Source: Adenophora triphylla var. japonica
Taxonomy: Eukaryota; Streptophyta; Magnoliopsida; Asterales; Campanulaceae
NCBI GenBank assembly: GCA_022495995.1
Contig: JAFEMH010001463.1
Span: forward strand, 1 to 64,000
Direction: 5' to 3'
Length of the DNA stretch: 64,000 bases
The position numbers and the translations under genes were made by a program. The notes below the pieces were generated by a model, which had not been told where the DNA came from, did not search any database, and was given only the letters and a program-made list of their open reading frames with translations. Each line of letters starts with the position of its first letter. The stretch's first letter is position 1. Below, piece by piece: positions 44,264-55,145 of the stretch.

Positions 44264-45718
44264 CGTGTCAAGCTTTGGCGAAGAACCTAGACGTGTAGCA
44301 ACCGTGTTAAACCATGATCGAGTCCCAACAAGTCGGCTGAATAGAGTGAACGAAGGCTTGAGGGTTTTGGCCAAAATATGAAAAGACCGAACACTTATCT
44401 CGCGCGGGACAAGTAGTCTCGCGCGAGAAAACACCATGGGAAGTCATAATTTTCTGATTTTTAATCCTAATTTTGGTCGGACGAAAAATTCGTTTTGGGG
44501 TTTTCTACCATTCGAAATCCAAACCTAAGGACCTAGGGGTCGAAGTCATCCCAAGTAACATCAAGTTTTGTGCAATAAAATTGGTGAGAAATTTTTCTCT
44601 TTTTAGGGGCAAATCCGAAGGGACAATCATAGGGACATTTTCGAAGGGACAATTCCGAAGCGACAATTTTTTGATTTCTTTTCCATGGATTATTGCACAA
44701 AACAAGATCTTGACAAGGGATTTCAAGGACTCCAATATCAAATTGACCGATCACGGAGTGTCATAAAAAGTCAATCTACATGATATGTGGCGATGCAGGG
44801 CTGAAAGGCTAGGCTCCCCGCGATATGACAATCTAGATGGATTGAATACGCGGAGTGGGATGATCCAACTTCGGAGAGACTGACGACTAGGCGGTTACAG
44901 TCATCCGTCCTTAGTGTGGGTCCCGGGTTAATCAGGGTATATAGTGTAATGACAGATATAAGCATGGATGCGCCTGTGTGATAGTCAATCTAGGTGATAT
45001 AGAAAAATAGAGAGTTTTTTTTTTGAAAACTAAAAGAAAACAAATAGTGGTCATACCAAGTGGTTGCCTACATTTCTCCCAAATTAGGAAGACTCAGGCG
45101 TCGTAGTTCCACTTAAAGAGATAGAGAAAGAGAATTAAATTAATTAATTACAAAGCCCGAGTCAACCAATGACCGGTAAAAATTAAAATAAATCAATTTC
45201 ACGCAAGTATATAGGTTCAAGTAATTAATAATTACTCTACCCTGCAAAATAAAGTTAATACAAGCAAAATAAAAACAATAATTTATTTTGACTTTTCTGA
45301 ATTTTTAAAATATTTATGTAAGTTTCTGTTTTTTTCTTTTTCTTTTTTGTCAACTTTAAAGAAAAGTCAGCTTGTTACAAGGGTTTTTGAATGGTCAAAC
45401 ATTGATAAGAAGTCAAATGATGACCTAACCCTTTTTTTGTTTTTAATAGGGTCAACTTTTATAAAATAAAGGTCAACTGACTACCCACCTTTTTAGTGTC
45501 GCAGCCAAAACATACAATTTTTTACCGAATCTTAGTTTCGCGCGGTACAACTTTGTCCCGCGCTGGACAAGCAGTTTGACAGTAATTTTTTTTTGACGAA
45601 AACAGTACAGAAAAATCAATTTTATTTTCTTTTGCAAGAAATTAAAAAGTTGATAATACTCAATTGTAACGCAAGTCTAACCCTCTTAATTAATCATCCC
45701 CAACGGAGTCGCCAAAAC
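44264..45718 (-). other. Leader and primer binding site of element C
   Basis: Noncoding 1.4-kb leader sharing long blocks with the B leader. The PBS TGGCGACTCCGTTGGGGA (complement of 45697-45714) lies four bases from the LTR. Palindrome pairs lie at 44395-44430, about 130 bp upstream of gag, and 45535-45572, near the PBS: the same two positions as in B. Confidence 0.8.
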
Positions 45719-46718
45719 TGTAGCGTTGATATTTTTATTGAATAACAGAGTCGCCACTTATTATTTATTGATGGAAAACAATAAGAAAAACCTTTTTGGT
45801 GATTTTAAAGAGATTTGAGGGTTCGGGGGTTAAGTCATGAAATGGGAAGGTCGAGGAGCACCCATTCTACCTAATTCGGAGATCGGTCTTGCCAATCGAG
45901 TATTATCAATCAAATCAATAAATAAGCAAACCCTAATTATTTTCTTAATTAGGAATGTCGGGTTGTATGCTTCGAGATCGCCTCCATGGATTGAAGGGAC
46001 TCTAGGCTAACCCTTTTGATGGGATTACACCACTCTAAAATCCAATAGAGAGATTGAGAAGAAGAATATGAAAATATAGGAGTTTACCTTGTGTTTGGAG
46101 AGTATTTGATTTAGAACGTGGTTTTAAGTGTTTTCTCGAACGAGAAGTTATTTGGGTAGAGTTTCGCCTTGATTTTAGGCTCGAACCTTGAATGTTCGTT
46201 AATCAACGTGGTTGATGGACGAATTTGAGATTTGTTTATGAATGATTTGAAGGAATCTTTCGTGGAAAGAAACCAACAAATGGTGTGTGTTATGTATTTT
46301 TGATCGGGGATCGGGGAGCTCTGAAATACTGAAAGCCATCAAGTATTTATAGGAGGTTGGAAAGGTAAAGGTGGAGAGGGAAACCACCCTAGGAAGGTTC
46401 CAGAACTCAAATGGTATTGGAAAACCGAATTGGATAAGATTTATCAAGAAAAGAGGTTGAAACGAAGAAGGAAAGTGATTCTGCACATCCTGCAGAGGGG
46501 TTGTCTCGCACGAGACATGTATGTCCCGCGCGGGACAACTAGTCAATTGACTATTTTGTCCTCTTCAGCTATTTCGTTAGTCAATTAGGTCCAAAACTAA
46601 TGAGGTTAGTTAGAAACTTATCGAAATATGACGAAACTGATATGCTTTTATCAAAACACAAAAGAGAGAAGAAGAGTAGTGTAATCATTAATTATTGGTT
46701 CAGAATGGGGTGTATACA
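45719..46718 (-). repeat. 5' LTR of element C (1000 bp)
   Basis: Ends as in 16327-17332. The minus-strand TATA (TATAAATA, complement of 46344-46351) lies about 150 bp downstream of the palindromes TGTCTCGCACGAGACA (46502-46517) and TGTCCCGCGCGGGACA (46522-46537). Confidence 0.95.
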
Positions 46719-47041
46719 GCATCCATACGGGCATGCGGTCTGCGATCAATGATATCACCGCGCATCATTAGATAGTGACCGTGCTGGCATCCCGTTTTTT
46801 ACAGGCATTCACTCTATTGCTTCAGTAGTGAGTATCTCATTTTCGTGCTTTTTCTGAGTTTACAAAAGTATGCCATGCACGTCACTTTTTGATACATTGC
46901 TGAACTCTATCACAATGTATCAACAGTAATTTAGCATAAAAAAGATCAAAAATAATACTTTCTATGGTGATCGTTGTTTCAAGCGTTTTTGAGTTCCTTT
47001 CCTTCTTCTGTCCGTAGTTTATAGGTCCCCTCCTTGATGAT
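46719..47041 (-). other. Element D post-pol region
   Basis: Remainder of the ~150-bp repeat (46719-46800, with CATACGGGCATGCGG), then noncoding DNA up to the integrase C-terminus. Confidence 0.6.
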
Positions 47042-47914
47042 TTAGGTGATTTGATATGTAACTTCCCATTTCGGGGAGATCTTGTGAAAACCGGGTTGGG
47101 TCCCTTGTACTTCTATATTTTGTAATACCCAATCTGCAACTGAAAATCTTATTTTACTAACTATATTGTCATAATGTTTCTTGGCTTTCTGTTTGTAGTT
47201 AACCATTTTCTCTCTTGCCCGCCGCATCCTTTATCCTTCAAGGTAATCTAGGTCGCAACTTCTGTTTGCCTCATTTGTGTCTAATCGAAGTAAGTGACTC
47301 TGTAGGAAGGGAGGGTTACTTCTACTGGGGCTACGACCTCTGACCCATAAGTGAGTGAGAAAGGAGTTTACCCTGTTGAGTTTCTTATAGTGGTGCGGAC
47401 TACCCAAAGTGTGGTTTGGAGCTCATCTAACCAGTGTCCTACTCGTCCTTCCACATTTTTCTTGAGGGCAGTGAGGACTAATTTGTTCGCGGCCTCAGCT
47501 TGACCATTTCCTTGAGGGTAGGCTATATTGGAGTCTGGCGGTGTTGGACTTTCATTCTTTCACATTCAACTGTAAATTTTGATGCTGATTGCCGTTGTCC
47601 GAGACTATTACTCTTGGTATCCCAAATCGACACCAGATGTGATCATGAACGAAGTTGATGATATTTTCCTCGGAGATAGTGGCCAAGGCTTTGGCCCCTA
47701 TCCATTTTGTGAAATAATCAATGGCCACTGCCACATATTTGATGCCTCCTCTAGTGGTTGGGAACGGCCCTATTAAATAAATGCACCATGTATCAAACGG
47801 CTACGATGGTATAACCAAAGTTTGCTCTGTTGATAGGAGTCTAGGGATGTCCGCAAACCGCTGACATTTGTCACATTTCCTTACGTATTCCTCAGCGTCT
47901 TTTCTCATGGTTGC
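47042..47914 (-). pseudogene. pol: Element D integrase, degraded
   Basis: From the right: a finger remnant (RKDAEEYVRKCDKCQRFAD), the core (VAIDYFTKWIGAKAL, RVIVSDNGNQ) and the C-terminal domain (KKHYDNIVSKIRFSVADWVL, GTQPGFHKISPKWE). Several stops and frameshifts separate these blocks. Integrase inserts the cDNA; this copy cannot. Confidence 0.82.
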
Positions 47915-48700
47915 CTAGTAAAATCCTTGAAATTTAATCTTGTCCGAGAGTGTGTGATCTCCTGGATGATTGCCACATACTCCTTCATGGACTTCATAGA
48001 GTAGGCTGGTGACCATGTGGGTTTTCACACATCTGAGTAGAGGTTTGGTGAATGATCGCCCGTATAGCACTCCGTCTATGACCGTGTACTTTGTGGACAC
48101 CTTTTTTATGAGTCTAGCCTTTGTTTGATCCTCGAGGAGGGTTTCTTTTTCAATGTAATCTTGGATTTCATCTACCCAGTCCCTCTCTTGATCCTCGATG
48201 TTGTTAATCTGAATCCGGTCTATGGCAGGTGTTTCTACGAATTCGATTTGGTAGTATGCATTCAGATCTTCAATTTCTTGCTCGGTGATTCTGGAGAGAA
48301 GGTCTGCTTCTGTATTGCCTTCTCTCATTATTTGGTTCAGCTCATAGTATTCAAAGCTTTTGAGGAGGAATTTTGCTAGACCGTAGTACTTGGCTAAGAC
48401 TGGGTTATTCGTGTCATATTCCCCCTTTATTTGATTTACTATGAGCTGAGAATCACAATTTATTTCAACATTTGGGACTCCCATATCTCTGGCTAGCTCT
48501 ATGCCTGCGATAATTGCTTTGTATTCATCCTGATTGTTTGATGCTTCAAACTTGAATCTCAAGACTTTTTCGAACTTTTCCCCGCAAGGTGCGATCAGGA
48601 GTACGCCTGTGCCACTTAATAGCTTGCTCGCAGATCCGTTAACGAATATAGTACATATTTCTTGCTGTCGCTCTTTGGTTGGTTCTCTTTCTGACTCCAA
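47915..48700 (-). pseudogene. pol: Element D RNase H (Tat extra type) and integrase finger start
   Basis: Open for about 260 codons. QEICTIFVNGSASKLLSGTG shows Asn where the first catalytic Asp of the domain is expected; the other conserved blocks remain (NNQDEYKAIIAGIELARDMG, INCDSQLIVNQIKGEY, REGNTEADLLSRI). LYEVHEGVCGNHPGDHTLSD leads into the integrase finger. The Asp-to-Asn change alone should abolish catalysis. Confidence 0.8.
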
Positions 48701-48753
48701 ATTTCTTGAGTTTCTAGGGTTCTACCCTCTTTCTTTTTCCCACCTCGATGTCC

Positions 48754-50074
48754 TCAAGTTTGAATGAAGTTTTTGCCACAAAGTCTGCTAAGGCTTGTGC
48801 CTTGATTGGTCCTTCTCGAGGAGTAGGTGATCTGGAACTCAGTGAGTTCTATAGACCATGATAACATTCTCCCTAAATACTCTGGTTTATGTAAGACCCT
48901 TTTCAGTGGTGCTTCTGAGAATACAGTTATGGGGTGTGCAAAAAAATAAGCTCGTAATTTTCGAGCAACTATAAGCAAGGCATACGCTAACTTTTCTATA
49001 TTAAGATAGCGACGATCTACGAAGGATAACGCCTTTGATACATAGTACACTGGTTTTTGGGAGTTATTCTCCTCCTTTACAAGAACAACGGATACTGCCA
49101 GGTCAGTGGCCGCTAAAAATAGAAAAAGCTCTTCCCCGGGCACCGGGCTGCTAAGGAGAGGGAGTTGCCCGAGTTATTTCTTGACTTCTTCAAAAGCCAG
49201 ATCGCATTCCTCATTGCATACGAACACATTAGCCTTATTTCCCCCTTAAGAGTTTTGAAAAGGGGGAGGCATTTCTCTTCAAACCACGATATGAAGCGGC
49301 CAAGTGCGGTGATACGCCCGTTTAACTTTTGTACATCTTTCATGCATGCTGGAGGTTTCATGTCTAAGAGCGTTTGAATTTTTTTTGGGTTTGCCTCTAT
49401 TACACATTGATTGACCATGAACCCAAGAAACTTGCCCTATTTTACCCCAAAGGCACATTTGAGGGGGTTAAGCTTCATGTTGTTGCGACGCAAGTTAGAG
49501 AAAGATTCTGCCATGTCGAGCTCTTGGGAATTCTCCTTTGTCTTTATGACCATATCATCTATGTATTCCTCAAGATTTTTCCCTAGTTGGTCTTTAAAGA
49601 CAATGTTGACCATTCTCTATTAGGTGGCTCCTGCATTTTTTAGCCCAAAGGGCATCATAGTGTAACAATACGTTTTGACCGCGACGATGAAAGCTATGGA
49701 GGCAAAATATTCGGGAGCCATTTTGATCTGATGGTAACCAGAGTACGCATCAATGAAACTCAAAACCATGTGCCCAGCTATAGAGTCCACCAAGCGATCA
49801 ATTCAGGGAAGAGGGAAGCAATCTTTGGGAAAAGCTTTTGTTGAGGTCTGTGAAGTCAACATACATCCTCCATTTCCCATTAGGCTTTTTCACCATAACA
49901 ACATTTGCTAGCCACTTGGGATATGCTATTTCTATGATTATCCATGCATTAAGTAGCTTTTGTACCTCTTTCTTGATCGTGATCTCCTTCTCTGGAGAAA
50001 AGTATCTTGATTTTTGGTGGATGCGTTTGAAGGAGGATCAATCATTAAGTTTATGGAGAATCACGTCCTTGCTG
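48754..50074 (-). pseudogene. pol: Element D reverse transcriptase, C-terminal portion
   Basis: Minus-strand frames from the E insertion read SPEKEITIKKEVQKLLNAWI, YPKWLANVVMVKKPNGKWRM, VDFTDLNKSF, SFIDAYSGYHQIKMAPE, MMPFGLKNAGAT, the active site as YIDDMVIKTKE (near 49550), LKCAFGV and LDMKPPACMKDVQKLNGRI, then the connection (FLFLAATDLAVSVVLVKEEN, QKPVYYVSKALSFVDRRYLN). There are stops at several points. It is a different Tat sublineage from B and F. Confidence 0.85.
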
Positions 50075-50079
50075 ATACC

Positions 50080-51821
50080 AGAAATTACCCAGATCGTGCG
50101 GGCTGCGAGCGAGCGGTTTTTGACTTCACGGAAAAGAGATCGCCACGCCGTTTTGTATTATGAGCCTAAACTTTGAAAAAGGCTAGGTTGAAAAGGAGGT
50201 CGTTTTGATTGAGAGCCAAAACTTAGAAAAAGACTGTTTGAAAAGGAGGTCATTTTTAGTAGGAGCAAAAACTTAGGAAAACACTATTTGAATAGAGATT
50301 GTTAGGTTCGGAGGTCAGGTTACGTTTTGGGAAGAGTATCTTGAGATTACCCGAAATGCCTCGCAAGACGTGTCTTTCTACCTTTCTCAAAAAGTGTGTG
50401 TGTGTGTGTGTATGTTCGTGTTACTTTTGAAAGTGAGTTTGAATGACAAACTTTAATCTTGGTTTGAATGACAAATGTTGATTTTTGAAAAGGAGTTTTG
50501 CGTGTCAAACCTTTGATTTTGAGGGAGTTTGAAAAGGAGTTCGAATGACGAACTTCGGTTTTGAACCGGGCATTATGATGTTACCCCTTTTTGATGAAAA
50601 CGTCGGTTTTGAAATGACGATCGACAAGTCATTTTGTGACTCGGATATTTGAATGTAAATACTATCAACAAACCAAACGGTTTGGACTTGTAAATGACAG
50701 TATTGAAATTGACGGTATCAACAGATCGAACGATCCGGACAGTAAAAGTGCGAATCGACGAACCAAACGGTTCAGACTGTAAAGGTGCGTAAAGTAAATA
50801 GCAATATCAACGGATCAAACGATCCGGACGGTAAATAGCAATCAACGAACCAAACGGTTCGTACGATGAAAATGACGGTCGACGAACCGAACGGTTCGGA
50901 CGGTAAATGACATAAAAGTAAAAATGGGGCTCAATTTTCGTTTTAACCCTTAAATTACTTCTCTCGAGGAAGAGAAGATGATAGAGGACTAAAACGTATC
51001 GAGACCCGTAGACGGCGTTTCGTCTACATTTTGGAAACTTTGATCGGATCGAAAGTAGCGTATGACGCGTAAAATGAGGTGAAGTGGAGTTTGAGAGTGA
51101 GAGTGTTACCAATGGCTAGGTGTTGACTCTTTAGCTCTAGAGGACGTATACGGGATACGAAAAGGTGTTTGAAAGGTATTTTGGTGTGTTTGGCTCGTGT
51201 TTGGCTTGGAAAACGTGGTTTTCATGCAAATCGAGGCATTTTCGGGGCTCGAGAGGGTGTTGAGGTTGCTGGAACCGAGGTGTTTTGCTAAGGAGTAAAT
51301 ATTTTTGGGCTTTATTTACTGAAGGGGAGGGGCTATATTTATAGGGGGTGAAACTGAAGAACAGGCCGTCCGGCCAGATCCTCAATTTCAGGGACCTTTT
51401 GGGTATTTTGGGAATTGCTGAGACTGATTTGTTTATCTGGAAGAACAGGTCGTCCGTCTAGTCACTCAATTTGAGGACATTTTAGTCTTTTCACCCTTGA
51501 ATCTGATTGATGGGTATGGGAGGAGGCTTGCATATTTGCCAAGTGTCCTAACTTAGTCACTAAGTTTGGAATTTTGCTCCGTTAAGCCCGGTTTTGACTG
51601 TTTTCTAAATAACTGTCCGAGAAAATGTCGGAACAGTCCCGAAAAGTCCAGAAAATTGCATATTTCTGGGAAAGTGGTATTTTCACATGTACGAACGTGG
51701 TTTAAATACACTTTGGAATTTGGATGCACGGGGCATTCCGGGAAAGTGTCGTTAACTCGAAAGGTGCAAGTTAACGGATTTCATTTAACGGATTATAACG
51801 ATCCGAATTTGGGTACTTACA
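50080..51821 (-). mobile_element. Element E: solo-LTR-like insertion in D pol, TSD ATACC
   Basis: 1742 bp between duplicated ATACC (50075-50079 and 51822-51826). On the minus strand it starts TGTAAGTACCC, a normal LTR start; the other end is GGTAATTTCT rather than CA. The minus-strand TATA (CTATAAATATAG, complement of 51333-51344) has two related GC-rich palindromes just upstream (51362-51376, 51447-51459). It shares the 'GGTTCGGAGGTCAGGTTACG' block with the LTR at the right edge (G). No coding frame. D's RT frame is continuous across it. Confidence 0.85.
50655..50910. repeat. Array of six palindromic motifs in E
   Basis: Six copies of GAACCGAACGGTTCGGAC and variants (GATCAAACGATCCGGAC, GAACCAAACGGTTCGTAC) at about 50664, 50724, 50761, 50813, 50848 and 50884, linked by AT-rich 'gtaaatgac'-type spacers. 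Confidence 0.8.
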
Positions 51822-51826
51822 ATACC

Positions 51827-52684
51827 TTGCATATCCTCCACCCTCCATGCGAACAAATCGTTGTTCTTTCTGAGGAACTCAATCAAGACTTTCTTTCCTC
51901 GGGGTGAATTTCTAGACCAACCTTAACTTTTTGCTCGGGATAGTGGATATTGATTATCACTTCCTCGAACACGTCGTTAGGCCGGAGATCGCTGATTTCA
52001 CGACTATGGAGGGAGTCAATGATGATCGTTAGATGGGGTGGAGCTTTTTCCAGGGAGAGCGGACATGGAATATATGATTTTTCGATCCATGTCTCCCAAG
52101 ATTCCCCTATCAACATAACCTCCATCAACCAGAGCCATTGTTTTTGCCTTCCTGCTCTTATTGAGCTCTATTTTGGTGCAGTGGAAGGAGATCATACCCA
52201 CGAACCGAGGTTGCGGGCATTTGCCTTTGCTTTTGCTCCGCTTTGCTTCCTCATCCAATTGCGAGCAGGAGGCTTGACTTTTTTGTTTTCTCTTTTCCTC
52301 CAACATTCTGAGGAATCTATCGGGCTGGTTTTTGATGACTGCAATTCCACCCGGAGTATTGAATTTTACCCTTTTATGGGGGACAGATGCTACAATTCCC
52401 AATGCAGCCTGGACGGTGATGGCGTTGTATTGGGATTTTAGATGTATGACCATGAAGGTGACCTTGACAGTTTTCTGTTGGGGCTTTTCCCCTATAGTCA
52501 CTTCAATGTCTATTGTCCCCTTCACGCGAACAGTGTGGTTAGTGAATCCCTCGAGTAGACCGACGTAGGGAGTGAGATGGGCTTCAGAGATTTTCATCTC
52601 TACCAATGTATGGTAGTAGAGAATGTCTCTGGCCGCGCCAGTGTCAATGAGGACTCTACTAATGTTTGCCTGCAAAATCCTCAT
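51827..52684 (-). pseudogene. Element D aspartic protease
   Basis: ISRVLIDTGAARDILYYHTL gives the DTGA active site. YVGLLEGFTNHTVRVKGTID, TFMVIHLKSQYNAITVQAAL and RVKFNTPGGIAVIKNQP are typical of this protease. A basic linker follows, then KVKVGLEIHPEERK, LIEFLRKNNDLFAW and the DM(P/Q)GI motif, where element E entered. Mostly open in the first 220 codons. Confidence 0.83.
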
Positions 52685-52725
52685 CTTGATGGTTAGAGGT
52701 TGGGTGGAATGGAAGAGAGTGGAGG

Positions 52726-54529
52726 CTAGCTCGCCCGCCTGAATCCTATCTCTTCCTCTTCTTCTGGAGCCAAGGGAGGAATCAAGAATACCTTTTCCAA
52801 AGTCTTAATCTGATGGGAGAGTTGAGTGTTGGAGGGAGCCTCTACCCCAATGAAGTTTATATCGTAGGTCACTTGCTCGTCCTCATCAGTATTATCCCTC
52901 TCTCTTCTCTCCGGACCACGTTGAGGCCGTGCCCTATTGGTGTTAGCATTATTGTTGCTGTTGTCACCCTTTACCCACTTGGCTAGCTCGCCGCTGTTGA
53001 TTTTCTGTTTAATAATCTTTTTCAGCTGTAAGTAGTAATCCTCAATATTGTGACCGTGATCATTGTGGAAGTCACAAAACTTAGCCCTGTTCCTCGCATT
53101 TGACCTTCGGCCCATCAGGGGAGGAGGAGGAACTTCCATAGCTTTTAAGATTGCTGCTCGCGACGCGGTCAAGGGAGTATACACTGTTTCATCCGCCAAC
53201 CTTCTGAGTTTGTCAGTGTTGTGGTTTCTGTTTTTTCCCTGGCCATGACCACGACTAGATCCTTGGCCAGCCTCGCGAACATGCTCAATTTTGTCTTTGG
53301 CCGGTCGGCGGGCAACCAATTCATTGGGCTCTTTTGCGGAGGCAATAACAGAGGAACTCTCATACATTTCCTCCACATTCTTGGGCCTGTACGAGGCAAA
53401 GTTCATTTTTAAGAAGCTGGAAGACAGACGGCCCTCAAAGCAGAGCTGAATGTCGCTTTTGGACAGGTCCATAATCTGCTCGGACATCTTTCTATACCGA
53501 GTGATGTATAATTTGGTGATTTCTGTGGTGCCCTGCTTGACCCTTATTAAGTCAGTTTTTGGCTCGCGGTCGCCTACCCCAGCAAAAGAGTTTAAAAAGC
53601 TATTCTGGAATTGATTATAGCTTGTGATGGACTTCGGATTAAGGAACAACATCCAAGATAAGGCCTTGCTCGTGAAGGAGGCAGCTAAAGCTTTACACAT
53701 CACGGCCTCATCCGAGGAGAATAGGGCAATCTGTCCTTCAAACCTCCCCATGTGGCATTTTGCTATGGTGGAACCATTATAGGTTTCTATTTGAGGCCCT
53801 TTGGATTGGTGCATTGGCAATCTTGTCCGCAAAGGCATCTATGGTGCAGCCACATTTTGTGGAGTCTTGCTGGTGGGTTTCCCACATTTGGTGCATGAAC
53901 TTGTTTAAATCAGGGTTCGTGCTATCCATTTTTGGTTTTTTAGAGGGTGAAATCACGGCCTTCCCTTTGTATTTAGACATGGATTGTGCTTTGTATTTCT
54001 CGGGGAGAGGAGTAGATTCTGCTCCCTCTCCTATCTCCTCATCCTCCTCCTCCTCGTGACCGCGGTCAGTAAGGGTTGGTTCCATCCTGTTTTCCCCCCT
54101 AGCTTGACTAGCTAGAGATTTTGTACGGACTCCTTGGGTGAACCTTTGGGAGCCTTCCTCTAGGTGGATACCACTGTTGGCCTCCAGCTCTACCTACTCT
54201 AGCTGGGCATCATTTATGGCCATGCCCTCAGCTACAAGCCTATCCCTCTCAGCTAGAGCTTGCTTTCTCTTGAGTATTAACTCAGGAGTGATAGGAGAGG
54301 TGGGGTTTTTTGGACTTGGATTTTGGAGGGCTTTTTCTTTACGGGCAACCTCAAGATTCCCCATAAGGTCTCTTTGAGATGGAGTAAGAGATCCTTTACT
54401 GGTATAACGGCCACCCAACCTATTGAAAACTGAGGTGCTTGGTCTGACAGGGTTTATTTGGGAGGGAGAAGTTTGATTTTTACCTGGAGCTGTTAGATAA
54501 CCAACATTTTGAAGAGAAGTGCAGATCAT
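52726..54529 (-). pseudogene. gag: Element D gag
   Basis: ATG at 54529. The N-terminal part (SLTPSQRDLMGNLEVARKEK, TPELILKRKQALAERDRLVA) has a stop at 54194, then continues in frame (MEPTLTDRGHEEEEDEEIGE). A frameshift near 53800 leads to the core (KGPQIETYNGSTIAKCHMG, WMLFLNPKSITSYNQFQNSF, FAGVGDREPKTDLIRVKQGT) and the CX2H-type cluster CDFHNDHGHNIEDYYLQL. It ends at 52726. Confidence 0.85.
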
Positions 54530-54648
54530 TTTCAAAGGATAAAAGCTAAAAAGTTATTTTTTGGATGTAAGTGTTTGGAAAAGTGTTTATCTCGAAAAAA
54601 CACAAGATTACATGAGAAAAACTAAGACGTTACCGGCAGTGGAACCAA

Positions 54649-55145
54649 TGATGACGCCACAACTTTTGGGGTCTCACTGAATATGGATATCTGGCTTGTA
54701 TGAGATGGTTGTACCTAGAACACAATAAAGACAAGGAGCACTGTTATTGACCAAGCCGGAGTTTAATCCATCTCAGGACCTCGGGTGTGAGAGTAAGATC
54801 TATGAGGGTTTATAACTGAGAATAAGACTTATAATGTTTTAGTGTGTTGTGTGCTATGGTTTATACAGTGTGGCTTACAATGGCAATTTTACACTTGCCT
54901 TGTCCTTGGGGACAAGGTATAGTATATATAGTACGAGGTAGCTGTTGATGACGTCAGCCCTACAGGAGAGGTTTGTCTTTTGAAATAGGACACGTGTCCG
55001 TGCCTTGTTGACTCGTACAATAAAGTGAGCTTTACTGCATAGGGATGTCTATGATTGGATAAAAATATGGGAAACACGTGACAGTTGGTGCGGTGCCTTA
55101 TGCGCATAGCCACCATTTAATGTGATGTCGATAAATCTGTCCTTT
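54649..55145 (-). repeat. 5' LTR of element D (right boundary approximate)
   Basis: On the minus strand it ends ...GGCGTCATCA, followed by the putative primer site TGGTTCCACTGCCGG (complement of 54633-54647). TATA (TATATATA, 54921-54930) is preceded on the minus strand by TGACGTCA (54949-54956) and GGACACGTGTCC (54988-54999), perfect palindromes of C-box and G-box type. The second LTR is lost, so the outer edge is a guess. Confidence 0.6.

Larger units (their letters stand above)
16327..46718 (-). mobile_element. Element C: Tat-like gag-only retrotransposon, TSD GCATC
   Basis: LTRs at 45719-46718 (5', minus) and 16327-17332 (3'), beginning TGTA..ACACCCCATTCTGAA and ending AACGCTACA on the minus strand. 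Perfect 5-bp duplication GCATC at 16322-16326 and 46719-46723. Removing element B (23,050 bp plus one 5-bp duplication) leaves about 7.3 kb. It has a PBS, a long leader, a gag gene and a 51-bp tandem repeat, but no protease, RT, RNase H or integrase that I can find. It is therefore a non-autonomous relative of B, which shares its LTR ends and leader. Confidence 0.93.
12571..55145 (-). mobile_element. Element D: old Tat-like Ty3/gypsy retrotransposon, host of the nest
   Basis: In minus-strand order: LTR (54649 to about 55145), gag (54529-52726), protease (52684-51827), RT (50074-48754), RNase H (48700-47915), integrase (47914-47042), a ~150-bp tandem repeat and an opposite-strand gene (12571-15473). 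It is interrupted by C (16327-46718) and by E (50080-51821). Its other LTR is missing; the element is cut off at the CACTA-ended element at 12570. All reading frames are broken. Its right boundary is approximate. Confidence 0.75.
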
